NCBI RefSeq assembly: GCF_043290135.1
Contig: NC_134707.1
Coordinates: forward strand, 143,407,319 to 143,471,318
Source: Rhipicephalus microplus
Lineage: Eukaryota > Arthropoda > Arachnida > Ixodida > Ixodidae
Direction of reading: 5' to 3'
DNA: 64,000 nt
In this document: one piece after another, positions 52,421 through 63,000 of the stretch
Numbering within the stretch: position 1 is the stretch's first letter
Layout: the number at the start of each line of letters is the position of its first letter
Position numbers and translations under genes: made by a program
Notes under the pieces: generated by a model
What the model saw: only the letters and a program-made list of their open reading frames with translations
What the model was told of the DNA's origin: nothing
Database searches by the model: none

Positions 52421-53930
52421 ACAACTAGTAACTCCACAACTTGAGAGTTCGCAACTAGAAACTCCACAACTAGAAACTCCACAACTAGAGACTCCACAAC
52501 TAGAAACTCCCCTACTAGAAACTCCACAACTACAAACCTCACAACTAGAAACTCCGCAACTGGAAACTCCAGAGCCAGAAACTCTACAACTAGAAAAACC
52601 ACATCTAGAAACTCCGCAACAACAAACTCTGCTACTAGAAACTCCACAACTAGAATTTCCGCAGCTAGAGACTCAACAACATAGAGACTCCTCAACTAAA
52701 AGCTCCACAACTAGACACTCCACAACTAGAAACTCCTCAACTAGAAACCCGACAACTAGAAACTCAACAACTAGAAACTCCACACCTATAAATTCCTCAA
52801 CTTGACACTCCACAACTAAAACTCCACTACTAGAAACTCCACAACTAGAAACTCCCCAACTAGAAACAGAACAACTAGAAACAGAACAACTAGAAACTCC
52901 ACACCTATAAATTCCTCAACTTGAAACTCCACAACTAAAACTCCACTACTAGAAACTCCACAACTAGAAACTCCGCAACTAGAAACTTCACAACTTGAAA
53001 CTCCGCCACTAGAATCTCCACAACTAGATAACTCCGCAACTAGAAACTCTGCCACTAGAAACTCCACAGCTAGAAACTCCACAACTTGAAACATCACAAC
53101 TAGATACTCTACAACTACAAATTCCACAACTAGAAACTCCACAACAAGAAACTCCACAACTAGAAACTCTGCAACTAGAAGCTCCACAGCTAGAAACTTC
53201 ACAACTTGATACTTCGCAACAAGAAACTCGGACATCTAGAATCTCCACAACTAGAAACTATGCAACTGGAAACTCCGCAACTACAAACTACGCAACTAGA
53301 AACTTCACAGCTAGAAATTCCACAACTTGAGACTTCGCAAATAGAAACTAGTAAACTAGAAACTCAACAACTAGAAACTCCACAGCTAGAAACTCCACAA
53401 CTAGAAACTCCACAACTTGAGAGTTCGCAACTAGAAAGTCCACAACTAGAAACTCCACAACTAGAGACTCCACAACTAGAAACTCCACCACTAGAAACTC
53501 CACAACTACAAACCTCACAACTAGAAACTCCGCAACTGGAAACTCCAGAGCCAGAAACTCTACAACTAGAAAAACCACATCTAGAAACTCCGCAACAACA
53601 AACTCTGCAACTAGAAACTCCACAACTAGAATTTCCGCAGCTAGATGCTCAACAACTAGAGACTCCTCAACTAAAAGCTCCACCACTAGACACTCCACAA
53701 CTAGAAACTCCGCAACTAGAAACCCGACAACTAGAAACTCAACAACTACAAACTCCACACCTATAAATTCCTCAACTTGAAACTCCACAACCAGAAACTC
53801 CACAACTAGAAACTCCACAACTAGAAGCTTCGCAACTAGAAACTCCCCAACTAGAAACTCCACAACTAGAAACTGTGCAGCTAGAAACTCCGCAACTAGA
53901 AACTGCAAATAGAAACTCCGCAACTAGAAA
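52421..53930. repeat. C-type block including second copy of the 3.21-kb-offset repeat
   Basis: 52421-52810 resembles 22600-22980 and 49010-49390. It carries a 1-bp insertion near 52682 (CAACATAGAG against CAACTAGAG), which shifts the reading frames. About 52850-52900 holds two CTAGAAACAGAACAA monomers. From 52971 it matches 49761 onward at offset 3210. No gene is seen. Confidence 0.78.
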
Positions 53931-54480
53931 CTCCACAACTTGAAACTCTGCAAATCGAAACTCTGCAAATAGAAAATCTACAACTAGAAACTCGAAAACT
54001 AAAAACTCCATCTAGAAACTCTACAACTAGAAACTTCACAACTAGAAACTTCACAAATGCGAACTCCAAAATTGAGACTCCACAACTAGAAACTACACAG
54101 ATTGAAGTTCCACAACTAGAATCTCCCCAACTGAAAACTCCGCCACTAGAAACTCTGCCACTAGAAACTTTACAGCTAGAAACTCCACAACTTGAGACTT
54201 CGCAAGTAGAAACTCGTCAACTGGAAACTCAACCACAGGCAACTCCACAGCTAGAAACTCCACAACTTGAAACCCAACAAATAGATACTCCACAACTACA
54301 GACTCCACAACTTGAAACACCACAATAGATACTCCACAACTACAAATTCCGCAACTAGAAACTCCACAACTAGAAACTCCGCCACTAGAAACTCCCCACT
54401 AGAAACTCCACAACTAGAATCTCTGCAACTAGAAACTCCGCAAGTAGAAACTCTGCAACTAGAAACTCCGCAACTAGAAA
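53931..54480. repeat. 550-bp tandem duplication, copy 1
   Basis: Starts at CTCCACAACTTGAAACTCTG and repeats from 54481. Offset is 550 at first and 566 by the CTCCCCACTAG marker (about 54394/54960), because this copy lacks one monomer near 54265 and one C near 54326 (CACAATAGATAC against CACAACTAGATA). Both losses are private to this copy as far as I could see. Confidence 0.88.
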
Positions 54481-55016
54481 CTCCACAACTTGAAACTCTG
54501 CAAATCGAAACTCTGCAAATAGAAAATCTACAACTAGAAACTCGAAAACTAAAAACTCCATCTAGAAACTCTACAACTAGAAACTTCACAACTAGAAACT
54601 CCACAAATGCGAACTCCAAAATTGAGACTCCACAACTAGAAACTACACAGAATGAAGTTCCACAACTAGAATCTCCCCAACTGAAAACTCCGCCACTAGA
54701 AACTCTGCCACTAGAAACTTTACAGCTAGAAACTCCACAACTTGAGACTTCGCAAGTAGAAACTCGTCAACTGGAAACTCAACCACAGGAAACTCCACAG
54801 CTAGAAACTCCACAACTAGAAACTCCACAACTTGAAACCCAACAAATAGATACTCCACAACTACAGACTCCACAACTTGAAACACCACAACTAGATATTC
54901 CACAACTACAAATTCCGCAACTAGAAACTCCACAACTAGAAACTCCGCCACTAGAAACTCCCCACTAGAAACTCCACAACTAGAATCTCTGCAACTAGAA
55001 ACTCCGCAAGTAGAAA
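54481..55016. repeat. 550-bp tandem duplication, copy 2
   Basis: Partner of 53931-54480. It ends at 55016, where CCGCAAGTAGAAACTC passes into the 1.1-kb block starting CTCAACAACTAGAGACTGC. The 218-codon + strand frame 54312-54968 spans the junction of the two copies. It opens at TTG and exists only because of the missing C in copy 1, so it is an artefact of the duplication. Confidence 0.88.
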
Positions 55017-56120
55017 CTCAACAACTAGAGACTGCACAACTAGAAACTCCACAACTAGAAACACCACATCTAGAAACTCCGCAACAACAAACTCTGCAAC
55101 CAGAAACTCCACAACTAGAATTTCCACAGCTAGAGACTCAACAAATAGAGACTCCTCAACTAAAAGCTCCACAACTAGAAACCCCACAACTAAAAACTCC
55201 ACAAGTTGAAACCCGACAACTAGAAACTCAACAACTAGAAACTCCACACCTATAAATTCCTCAACTTGAAACTCAGCAACTAAAACTCCACAACTAGAAA
55301 CTCCGCAACTAGAAACTCCCCAACTAGAAACTTCTCAACTAGAAACTCTGCAACTAGAAACTCCGCAACTAGAAACTCCACAGCTATAAACCCCCAACTA
55401 TAAACTTCACAACTAGAAACTCAACAACTAGAGACTGCACAACTAGAGACTCCGCCACTAGAAACTCTGCAGCTAGAAACTCCGCAACTAGAAACTCCAC
55501 AACTTGAAACTCTGCAACTAGAAACTCTGCAACTAAAAAATCCACAACTATAAACTCCAGTAGAAACTCCCGACCTGGAAACTCCCAAACTAGAAACGCC
55601 GCAACTAGAAAATACACAACTAGAAACTTCACAACTAGAAACTCCACAAAAAAAACTCCACAACTAGAAACTCCACAACTAGAAACTCCACAACTAGAGA
55701 CTGCACAACTACAGACTGCACATCTAGAGACTGCACATCTAGAGACTGCATTTAGAAACTCCTCAGATAGAAACTACACAACTAGAAACACCACGACTAG
55801 AGATTTCATAAGTAGGAACTCCACAGCTAGAATTTCCACAACTAGAAACCTCTCAACTAGAAACTCCACAACTCGGAACTCTGCAAATAGAAAATCTACA
55901 ACTAGAAACTTGAAAACTAAAAACTTCAACTAGAAACTCCACAACTAGAAACTTCACCACTAGAAACTCCACAAATGGACACTCCACAACTAGAAACTCC
56001 ACAACTAGAGACTCCACAACTAGGAACTCCACAAATTGAGACTCCACAACTAGAAACTACACAGATTGAAATACCACAACTTGAAACTCCACAACCAGAA
56101 ACTCCACAACTAGAAACTCC
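55017..56120. repeat. 1.1-kb block, copy 2 (3.70-kb offset)
   Basis: Partner of 51317-52420. Differences include CTACAGACTGCACAT near 55709 where copy 1 has CTAGAGACTGCACAT, and CTATAAACCCCCAAC near 55384 where copy 1 has CTAGAAACCCCCAAC. After 56121 it runs into sequence like 40100-40350 and 38590-38760. Confidence 0.85.
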
Positions 56121-56464
56121 GCAACTAAAAACTTCAACACTAGAAAATCCACAACTAGAAACTCCACAACTAGAAACTCCGCAACTAGAAACCCGACCAC
56201 TAGAAACTCCACAAATAGAAACTCCACACCTATATATTCCACAACTTGAAACTCCACAGCTAGAAACTCCACAACTAGAAATTCCATAACTGGAAACTCC
56301 ACAGCTAGAAAGTCCACAGCTAGAAACTCTGCAACTAGAAACTCCGCAACTAGAAACTTCACAGCTAGAAAATCCACCACTAGAAACTCTACAACTTCAA
56401 AATCCACAACTAGAAACTCCACAATTTGAAACTCCACAACTAGATACTACACAACTACGAATTC
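56121..56464. repeat. Junction block between 55.0-56.1 kb and the 2.2-kb repeat
   Basis: Resembles the domain E stretch around 38590-38900, including CTATATATTCCACAA near 56230 (38600, 44270). It has the shorter route CTCTACAACTTCAAAATCC near 56390, which skips about 90 bp found in domain E. No gene and no unique sequence. Confidence 0.65.
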
Positions 56465-57525
56465 CACAACTAGAAACTCCACAACTAGAAACTCCGCAAC
56501 TAGAAGCTCCGCAACTAGAATTTCCACAGCTAGAAACTCCACAACTTGAGACTTCGCAACTAGAAACTCGGCAACTAGAAACCCGACAACCACAAACTCC
56601 ACAACTAGAAACCCCACAAGTTTAAACCCAAAAAATAGATACTCCACAACTACAGACTCCACAACTAGAAACTCCCCAACTAGAAACTCCACAACTTGAA
56701 ACTCCGCCACAAGAAACTCCGAAACTAGAAACTCCACAACTAGAAAACTCCGCAACGTGAAACTCTGCAACTAGAAACTCCGCAATTAGAAACTCCACAG
56801 TTAGAAACTTCATTACTTGAAACACCACAACTAGATACTCCACAACTACGAATTCCACAACTACAAATTCCGCAACTGGAAACTCCACAACTGGAAACTC
56901 CGCAACTAGAAACTCCACAGCTAGAAACTCCACAACTTGAGACTTCGCGACTAGAAACTCAGCAACTTGAAACTCAACAACTAGAAACTCCACCACTAGA
57001 AACTCCACAACTAGGAACTCTACAACTTCAAAATCCACAACTAAAAACTTTTCAACTTGAAACTCCACAACTAGAAACTCCACAACCTGAAACTCCGCAA
57101 CCACAAACTCCGCAACTAAAAACTCCACAAATAGAAACTCCACAAGTAGAAACTCCACAACTAGAAACTCCGCAACTAGAAACTCCACAACTGGACACTC
57201 AACAACTAAAAACTCCACACCTATAAATTCCACAACTTGAAACTCCACAACTAAAACTCCACAACTAGAAACTCCACAACTAGAAACTCCACAACTAGAA
57301 ACTCTGCAACTAGAAACTCCACAACTAGAAACTCTGCAACTAGAAACTCCGCAACTAGAAACTCCACAACTAAAACTCCACAAGTAGAAACTCCACAACT
57401 AGAAACTCCGCAACTAGAAACTCCACAAGTAGACACTCAACAACTAGAAACTCCACACCTATAAATTCCACAACTAAAACTCCACAACTAGAAACTCCAC
57501 AACTAGAAACTCCACAACTAGAAAC
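56465..57525. repeat. 2.2-kb-period repeat, copy 1
   Basis: Matches 58663-59723 at offset 2198, with CAACGTGAAACTC at 56753 and 58951. It is also related to 24870-25950, of which it is a shortened form. Near 57060 the monomer CTACAAACTCCACAA present at 25485 and 59250 is missing. Confidence 0.85.
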
Positions 57526-58662
57526 TCCGCAACTAGAAACTCCCAAACTATAAACTCCACAACTAGACACTCTGCAGCTAGAAACTCCGCAACTAGAAAC
57601 TCAGCAAATAGAAACTCCGCAGGTAGAAACCCCTCAACTATAATCTTCACAACTAGAAACTCAACAAATAGAGACTGCACATCTAGAGACTCCGCAACTA
57701 GAAACTCCGCAGCTAGAAACTCCGCAACTAGAAACTCCACAACATGAAACTCTGCAAATCGAAACTTTGCAACTAGAAAATTCACAACTATAAACTCAAG
57801 TAGAAACTCTTCAACTGTAAACTCCGCAACTAGAAACTCCGCAACTAGAAACTCCCCAACAAGAAACTCCACAACTAGAAACTCCACAACCAGAGACTGC
57901 ACAACTAGAGACTTTGCATTTAGAAACTCCTCAGATAGAAACTACACAACTAGAAACTCCTCGACTAGAGATTCCATAAGTAGAAACTCCACAGCTAGAA
58001 TTTCCAAAAGTAGAATTCCCACAACTAGAAACTCCACAAATAGTAACTTTGCAAATAGAAAATCTACAACTAGAAACTCGAAAACACAAAACTCCAACTA
58101 GAAACTCCACAACTAGAAACTTCACAACAAGAAACTTCACAAATGGACACTCTACATTTAGAAACTCCACAACTAGAGACTCCACAACTAGGAACTCCAC
58201 AAATTGAGACTCCACAACTAGAAACTACACAGATTGAAACACCACAACTTGAAACTCCACAACCAGAAACTCCACAACTAGAAACTCCGCAACTAAATAC
58301 TCCAACACTAGAAAATCCACAACTAGAAACTCCACAACTAGAAACTCCGCAACTAGAAACACAACCACTACAAACTCCACAAATAGAAACTCCAAACCTA
58401 AAAATTCCACAACTTGAAACTCCACAGCTAGAAACTACACAACTAGAAATACCATAACTGGAAACTCCACAGCTAGAAAGTCCACAACTAGAAACTCTGC
58501 AACTAGAAACTCCGCAACTAGAAACTCCACAGCTAGAAAATCCACCACTAGAAACTCAACAACTAGCAACTCCACAACTACAGACACCGCAACTAGAAAA
58601 CTCCGCAACTAGAAACTCCCAACTAGACACTTCGCAACTAGGAACTCTACAACTTCAAAATC
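57526..58662. repeat. Block matching 45054-46160
   Basis: Follows domain E copy 2 at offset about 12487 and related copies at 25950-26900 and 39390-40490. Point changes include CTGTAAACTCCGCAA near 57815 and CTAGTAACTTTGCAA near 58041. No gene is seen. Confidence 0.75.
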
Positions 58663-59723
58663 CACAACTAGAAACTCCACAACTAGAAATTCCGCAACTA
58701 GAAGCTCCGCAACTAGAATTTCCACAGCTAAAAACTCCACAACTTGAGACTTCGCAACTAGAAACTAGGCAACTAGATATCCGACAACCACAAACTCCAC
58801 AACTAGAAACCCCACAAGTTTAAACCCAAAAAATAGATACTCCACAACTACAGACTCCACAACTAGAAACTCCCCAACTAGAAACTCCACAACTTGAAAC
58901 TCCGCCACAAGAAACTCCGAAACTAGAAACTCCACAAGTAGAAAACTCCGCAACGTGAAACTCTGCAACTAGAAACTCCGCAATTAGAAACTCCACAGTT
59001 AGAAACTTCATTACTTGAAACACCACAACTAGATACTCCACAACTACGAATTCCACAACTAGAAACTCCACAACTGGAAACTCCGCAACTAGAAACTCCA
59101 CAGCTAGAAACTCTACAACTTGAGACTTCGCGACTAGAAACTCAGCAACTTGAAACTCAACAACTAGAAACTCCACCACTAGAAACTCCACAACTAGGAA
59201 CTCTACAACTTCAAAATCCACAACTAAAAACTTTTCAACTTGAAACTCCACAACTACAAACTCCACAACTAGAAACTCCACAACCTGAAACTCCGCAACC
59301 AGAAACTCCGCAACTAAAAACTCCACAAATAGAAACTCCACAAGTAGAAACTCCACAACTAGAAACTCCGCAACTAGAAACTCCACAACTGGACACTCAA
59401 CAACTAAAAACTCCACACCTATAAATTCCACAACTTGAAACTCCACAACTAAAACTCCACAACTAGAAACTCCACAACTAGAAACTCCACAACTAGAAAC
59501 TCTGCAACTAGAAACTCCACAACTAGAAACTCTGCAACTAGAAACTCCGCAACTAGAAACTCCACAACTAAAACTCCACAAGTAGAAACTCCACAACTAG
59601 AAACTTCGCAACTAGAAACTCCACAAGTAGACACTCAACAACTAGAAACTCCACACCTATAAATTCCACAACTAAAACTCCACAACTAGAAACTCCACAA
59701 CTAGAAACTCCACAACTAGAAAC
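58663..59723. repeat. 2.2-kb-period repeat, copy 2
   Basis: Partner of 56465-57525 (offset 2198). It diverges at 59724, where it enters A-type sequence (CTCCCCAACCAGAAACTCC). Confidence 0.84.
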
Positions 59724-60420
59724 TCCACAACTAGAAACTCCCCAACCAGAAACTCCACAACTAGAAACTCTGCAGCCAGAAACTCCGCAACTACAAACTC
59801 AGCGAATAGAAACTCCGCAACTAGAATTTCCACAGCTAGAAACCCCTCAACTATAAACTTCACAACTAGAAACTGAACAAATAAAGACTGCACAACTAGA
59901 GACTCCGCAACTAGAAACTCCGCAGCTAGCAACTCCGCAACTGGAAACTCCGCAACTTGAAACTCTGCAACTAGAAACTTTACAGCTAGAAACTCCACAA
60001 CTTGAGACTTCACAAATAGAAACTCGTCAACTGGAAACTCAACCACTAGAAACTCCACAGCTAGAAACTCCACAACTAGAAACTCCACAACTTGAAACCC
60101 AACAAATAGATACTCCACAACTACAGACTCCACAACTTGAAACACCACAACTAGATACTCCACAACTACAAATTCCGCAACTAGAAACTCCACAACTAGA
60201 AACTCCACAACTAGAATCTCTGCAACTAGAAACTCCGCAACTAGAAACTGCACAGCCAGAAACCCCACAACTATAAACTTCACAACTAGCAACTCAACAA
60301 CTAGAGACTGCTCAACTAGAGACTTCGCAACTAGAAACTCCACAGCTAGTAACTCCGCAACTAGAAACTCCACAACTTGAAACTCCGCCACTAGAAGCTC
60401 CACAACTAGAAAACTCCGCA
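59724..60420. repeat. A-type block far from domain A
   Basis: The stretch matches the 4.5-5.16 kb region at an offset near 55266 at its right end, and 11772-12340. Recovering a family A block 48 kb away, with the same variant order, shows that blocks move or are exchanged over long distances within the array. Confidence 0.75.
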
Positions 60421-60846
60421 ACTAGAAACTCTGCAACTAGAAACTCCGCAACTAGAAACTCCACAGCTAGAGACTCCACAACTTGAAACACCACAACTAG
60501 ATACTCCACAACTACAAATTCCACAACAAGAAACTCCACAACTAGAAACACCACATCTGGAAACTCCGAAACAACAAACTCTGCAACCAGAAACTCCACA
60601 ACTAAAATTTCCACAGCTAGAGACTCAACAACTAGAGACTCCTCAACTAAAAGCTCCACAACTAGAAACTCCACAACTAGAAACTCCACAACTTTAAACC
60701 CGACAACTAGAAACTCAACAACTAGAAACTTCACACCTATAAATTCCTCAACTTGAAACTCCACAACTAAAACTCCACAACTAGAAACTTCACAAATAGA
60801 AACTCCACAACTAGAAACTCCGCAACTAGAAACTCCCCAACTAGAA
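60421..60846. repeat. C/A-type mosaic run
   Basis: Resembles 22150-22440 and 12350-12650: CTAGAGACTCCACAA, CTTGAAACACCACAA, then CATCTGGAAACTCCG. It carries a CTTTAAACCCGACAA monomer near 60692 in place of CTTGAAACCCGACAA. No gene. Confidence 0.65.
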
Positions 60847-61917
60847 ACTCCACAACTAGAAACCCTGCAGCTAGAAACTCCGCAACTAGAAACTCTGCAA
60901 ATAGAAACTCCACAGCTAGAAACTCCACAACTAGAAACTCCACAACTTGAGAGTTCGCAACTAAAAACTCCACAACTAGAAACTCCACAACTAGAGACTC
61001 CGCAACTAGAAACTCCACCACTAGAAACTCCACAACCACAAACCTCACAACTAGAAATTCCATAACTGGAAACTCCACAGCTAGAAAGTTCACAACTAGA
61101 AACCCTGCAACTAGAAACTCCGCAACTAGAAACTCCACAGCTAGAAAATCCACCACTAGAAACTCCAAAACTAGCAACTCCACAACTACAGACTCCGCAA
61201 CTAGAAAACTCCGCAACTAGAAACTCCCAACTAGACACTCCGCAACTAGGAACTCTACAACATCAAAATCCACAACTAGAAACTCCACAATTTGAAACTC
61301 CACAACTAGATACTCCACAACTACAAACTTCACAACTAGAAACTCCCCAACTAAAACTCCACAACTTGAAACTCCGCAAATAGAAACTCCGAAACTAGAA
61401 ACTCCACAACTAGAAAACTCCGCAACGTGAAACTCTGCAACTAGAAACTCCGCAATTAGAAACTCCACAGCTAGAAACTTCACTACTTGAAACACCACAA
61501 CTAGATACTCCACAACTACGAATTCCACAACTTGAAACTCCACAACTAGAAACTCCGCAACAAGAAGCTCCGCAACTAGAATTTCCACAGCTAGAAACTC
61601 CACAACTTGAGACTTCGCGACTAGAAACTCAGCAACTAGAAACTCAACAACTATAAACTCAACCACTAGAAACTCCACAACTAGGAACTCTACAACTTCA
61701 AAATCCACAACTAAAAACTCTTCAACTTGAAACTCCATATCTAGATACTCCACAACTACAAACTCCACAACTAGAAACTCCACAACCTGAAACTCCGCAA
61801 CCAGAAACTCCGCAACTAAAACTCCACAACTAGAAACTCCACAAGTAGAAACTCCACAACTAGAAACTCTGCAACTAGAAACTCCGCAATTAGAAACTCC
61901 ACAGCTAGAAACTTCAC
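60847..61917. repeat. 2.1-kb-period repeat, copy 1
   Basis: Matches 63001-64000. Offset is 2154 up to about 61350 (CATCAAAATCC at 61261 and 63415), then 2083 after a 71-bp deletion in copy 2 (CTCTGCAACTAG at 61433 and 63516). 71 bp is not a multiple of 15, so that event also shifts the register. CAACGTGAAACTC at 61423 falls inside or next to the lost part. Confidence 0.84.
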
Positions 61918-63000
61918 TACTTGAAACGCCATCACTAGATACTCCACAACTACGAATTCCACAACTACAAATTCCGCAACTAGAAACTCCACAACTGGAA
62001 ACTCCGCAACTAGAAACTCCACAGCTAAAAACTCCACAACTTGAGACTTCGCGACTAGAAACTCAGCAACTAGAAACTCAACAACTATAAACTCCACCAC
62101 TAGAAACTCCACAACCTGAAACTCTGCAACCAGAAACTTCGCAACTAAAAACTCCACAACTAGAAACTCCACAAGTATAAACTCCACAACTAGTAACTCC
62201 GCAACTGGAAACTCCACAACTAGACACTCCCAACTAGACACTCCGCAACTAGGAACTCTACAACTTCAAAATCCACAACTAGAAACTCCACAATTTGAAA
62301 CTCCACAACTAGATACTCCACAACTACAAACTCCACAACTTGAAACTCCCCAACTAGAAACTCCACAACTTGAAACTCCGCAAATAGAAACTCCGAAACT
62401 AGAAGCTCCGCAACTAGAATTTCCACAGCTAGAAACTCCACAACTTGAGACTTCGCAACTAGAAACTCCGCAACTAGAAACTCCACAGCTAGAAACTCCA
62501 CAACTTGAAACACCCCAACTAGATACTCCACAACTACAAATTCCACAACTAGAAACTCCACAATTAGAAACTCCACAACTAGAAACTCCACAAGTATAAA
62601 CTCCACAACTAGTAACTCCGCAACTAGAAACTCCACAACTTGAAACTCCGCCACTAGAATCTCCACAACTAGAAAACTCCGCAACTTGAAACTCTGCCAC
62701 TTGAAACTCCGCAACTAGAAACTCCACAGCTAGAAACTCCACAACTTGAAACACCACAACTAGATACTCCACAACTACAAATTCCACAACTAGAAACTCC
62801 ACAACTAGAAACTCCACAACTATAAACTCCACAACTTGATACGTCGCAACAAGGAACTCGGCAACTAGAATCTCCGCAACTAGAAACTCTGCAACTAGAA
62901 ACTCCGCAACTACAAACTCCGCAACCAGAAACTGCACAGCTAGAAACTCCACAACTTGAGACTTCGCAAATAAAAACTCGTCAACTAGTAACTCCACAAC
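61918..63000. repeat. Spacer of the 2.1-kb-period repeat
   Basis: Monomers of mixed type, with the three-variant string CTTGAAACACC / CTAGATACTCC / CTACAAATTCC at 62745-62789 and a second CTCCCAACTAGACACTCC junction near 62227. Partly a repeat of 61440-61900 in a new arrangement. No gene and no unique sequence. Confidence 0.65.

Noticed and set aside
53206..53766. LETPQ-repeat + strand frames (also 11762-12178, 18654-19244, 23637-24143, 30755-31258, 33670-34176, 49996-50541, 54312-54968) as genes
   Set aside because: They are copies of one another at higher-order offsets, end at CTATAAAC monomers, differ by frame-changing indels, and have no start context, no domain and no unique ends.
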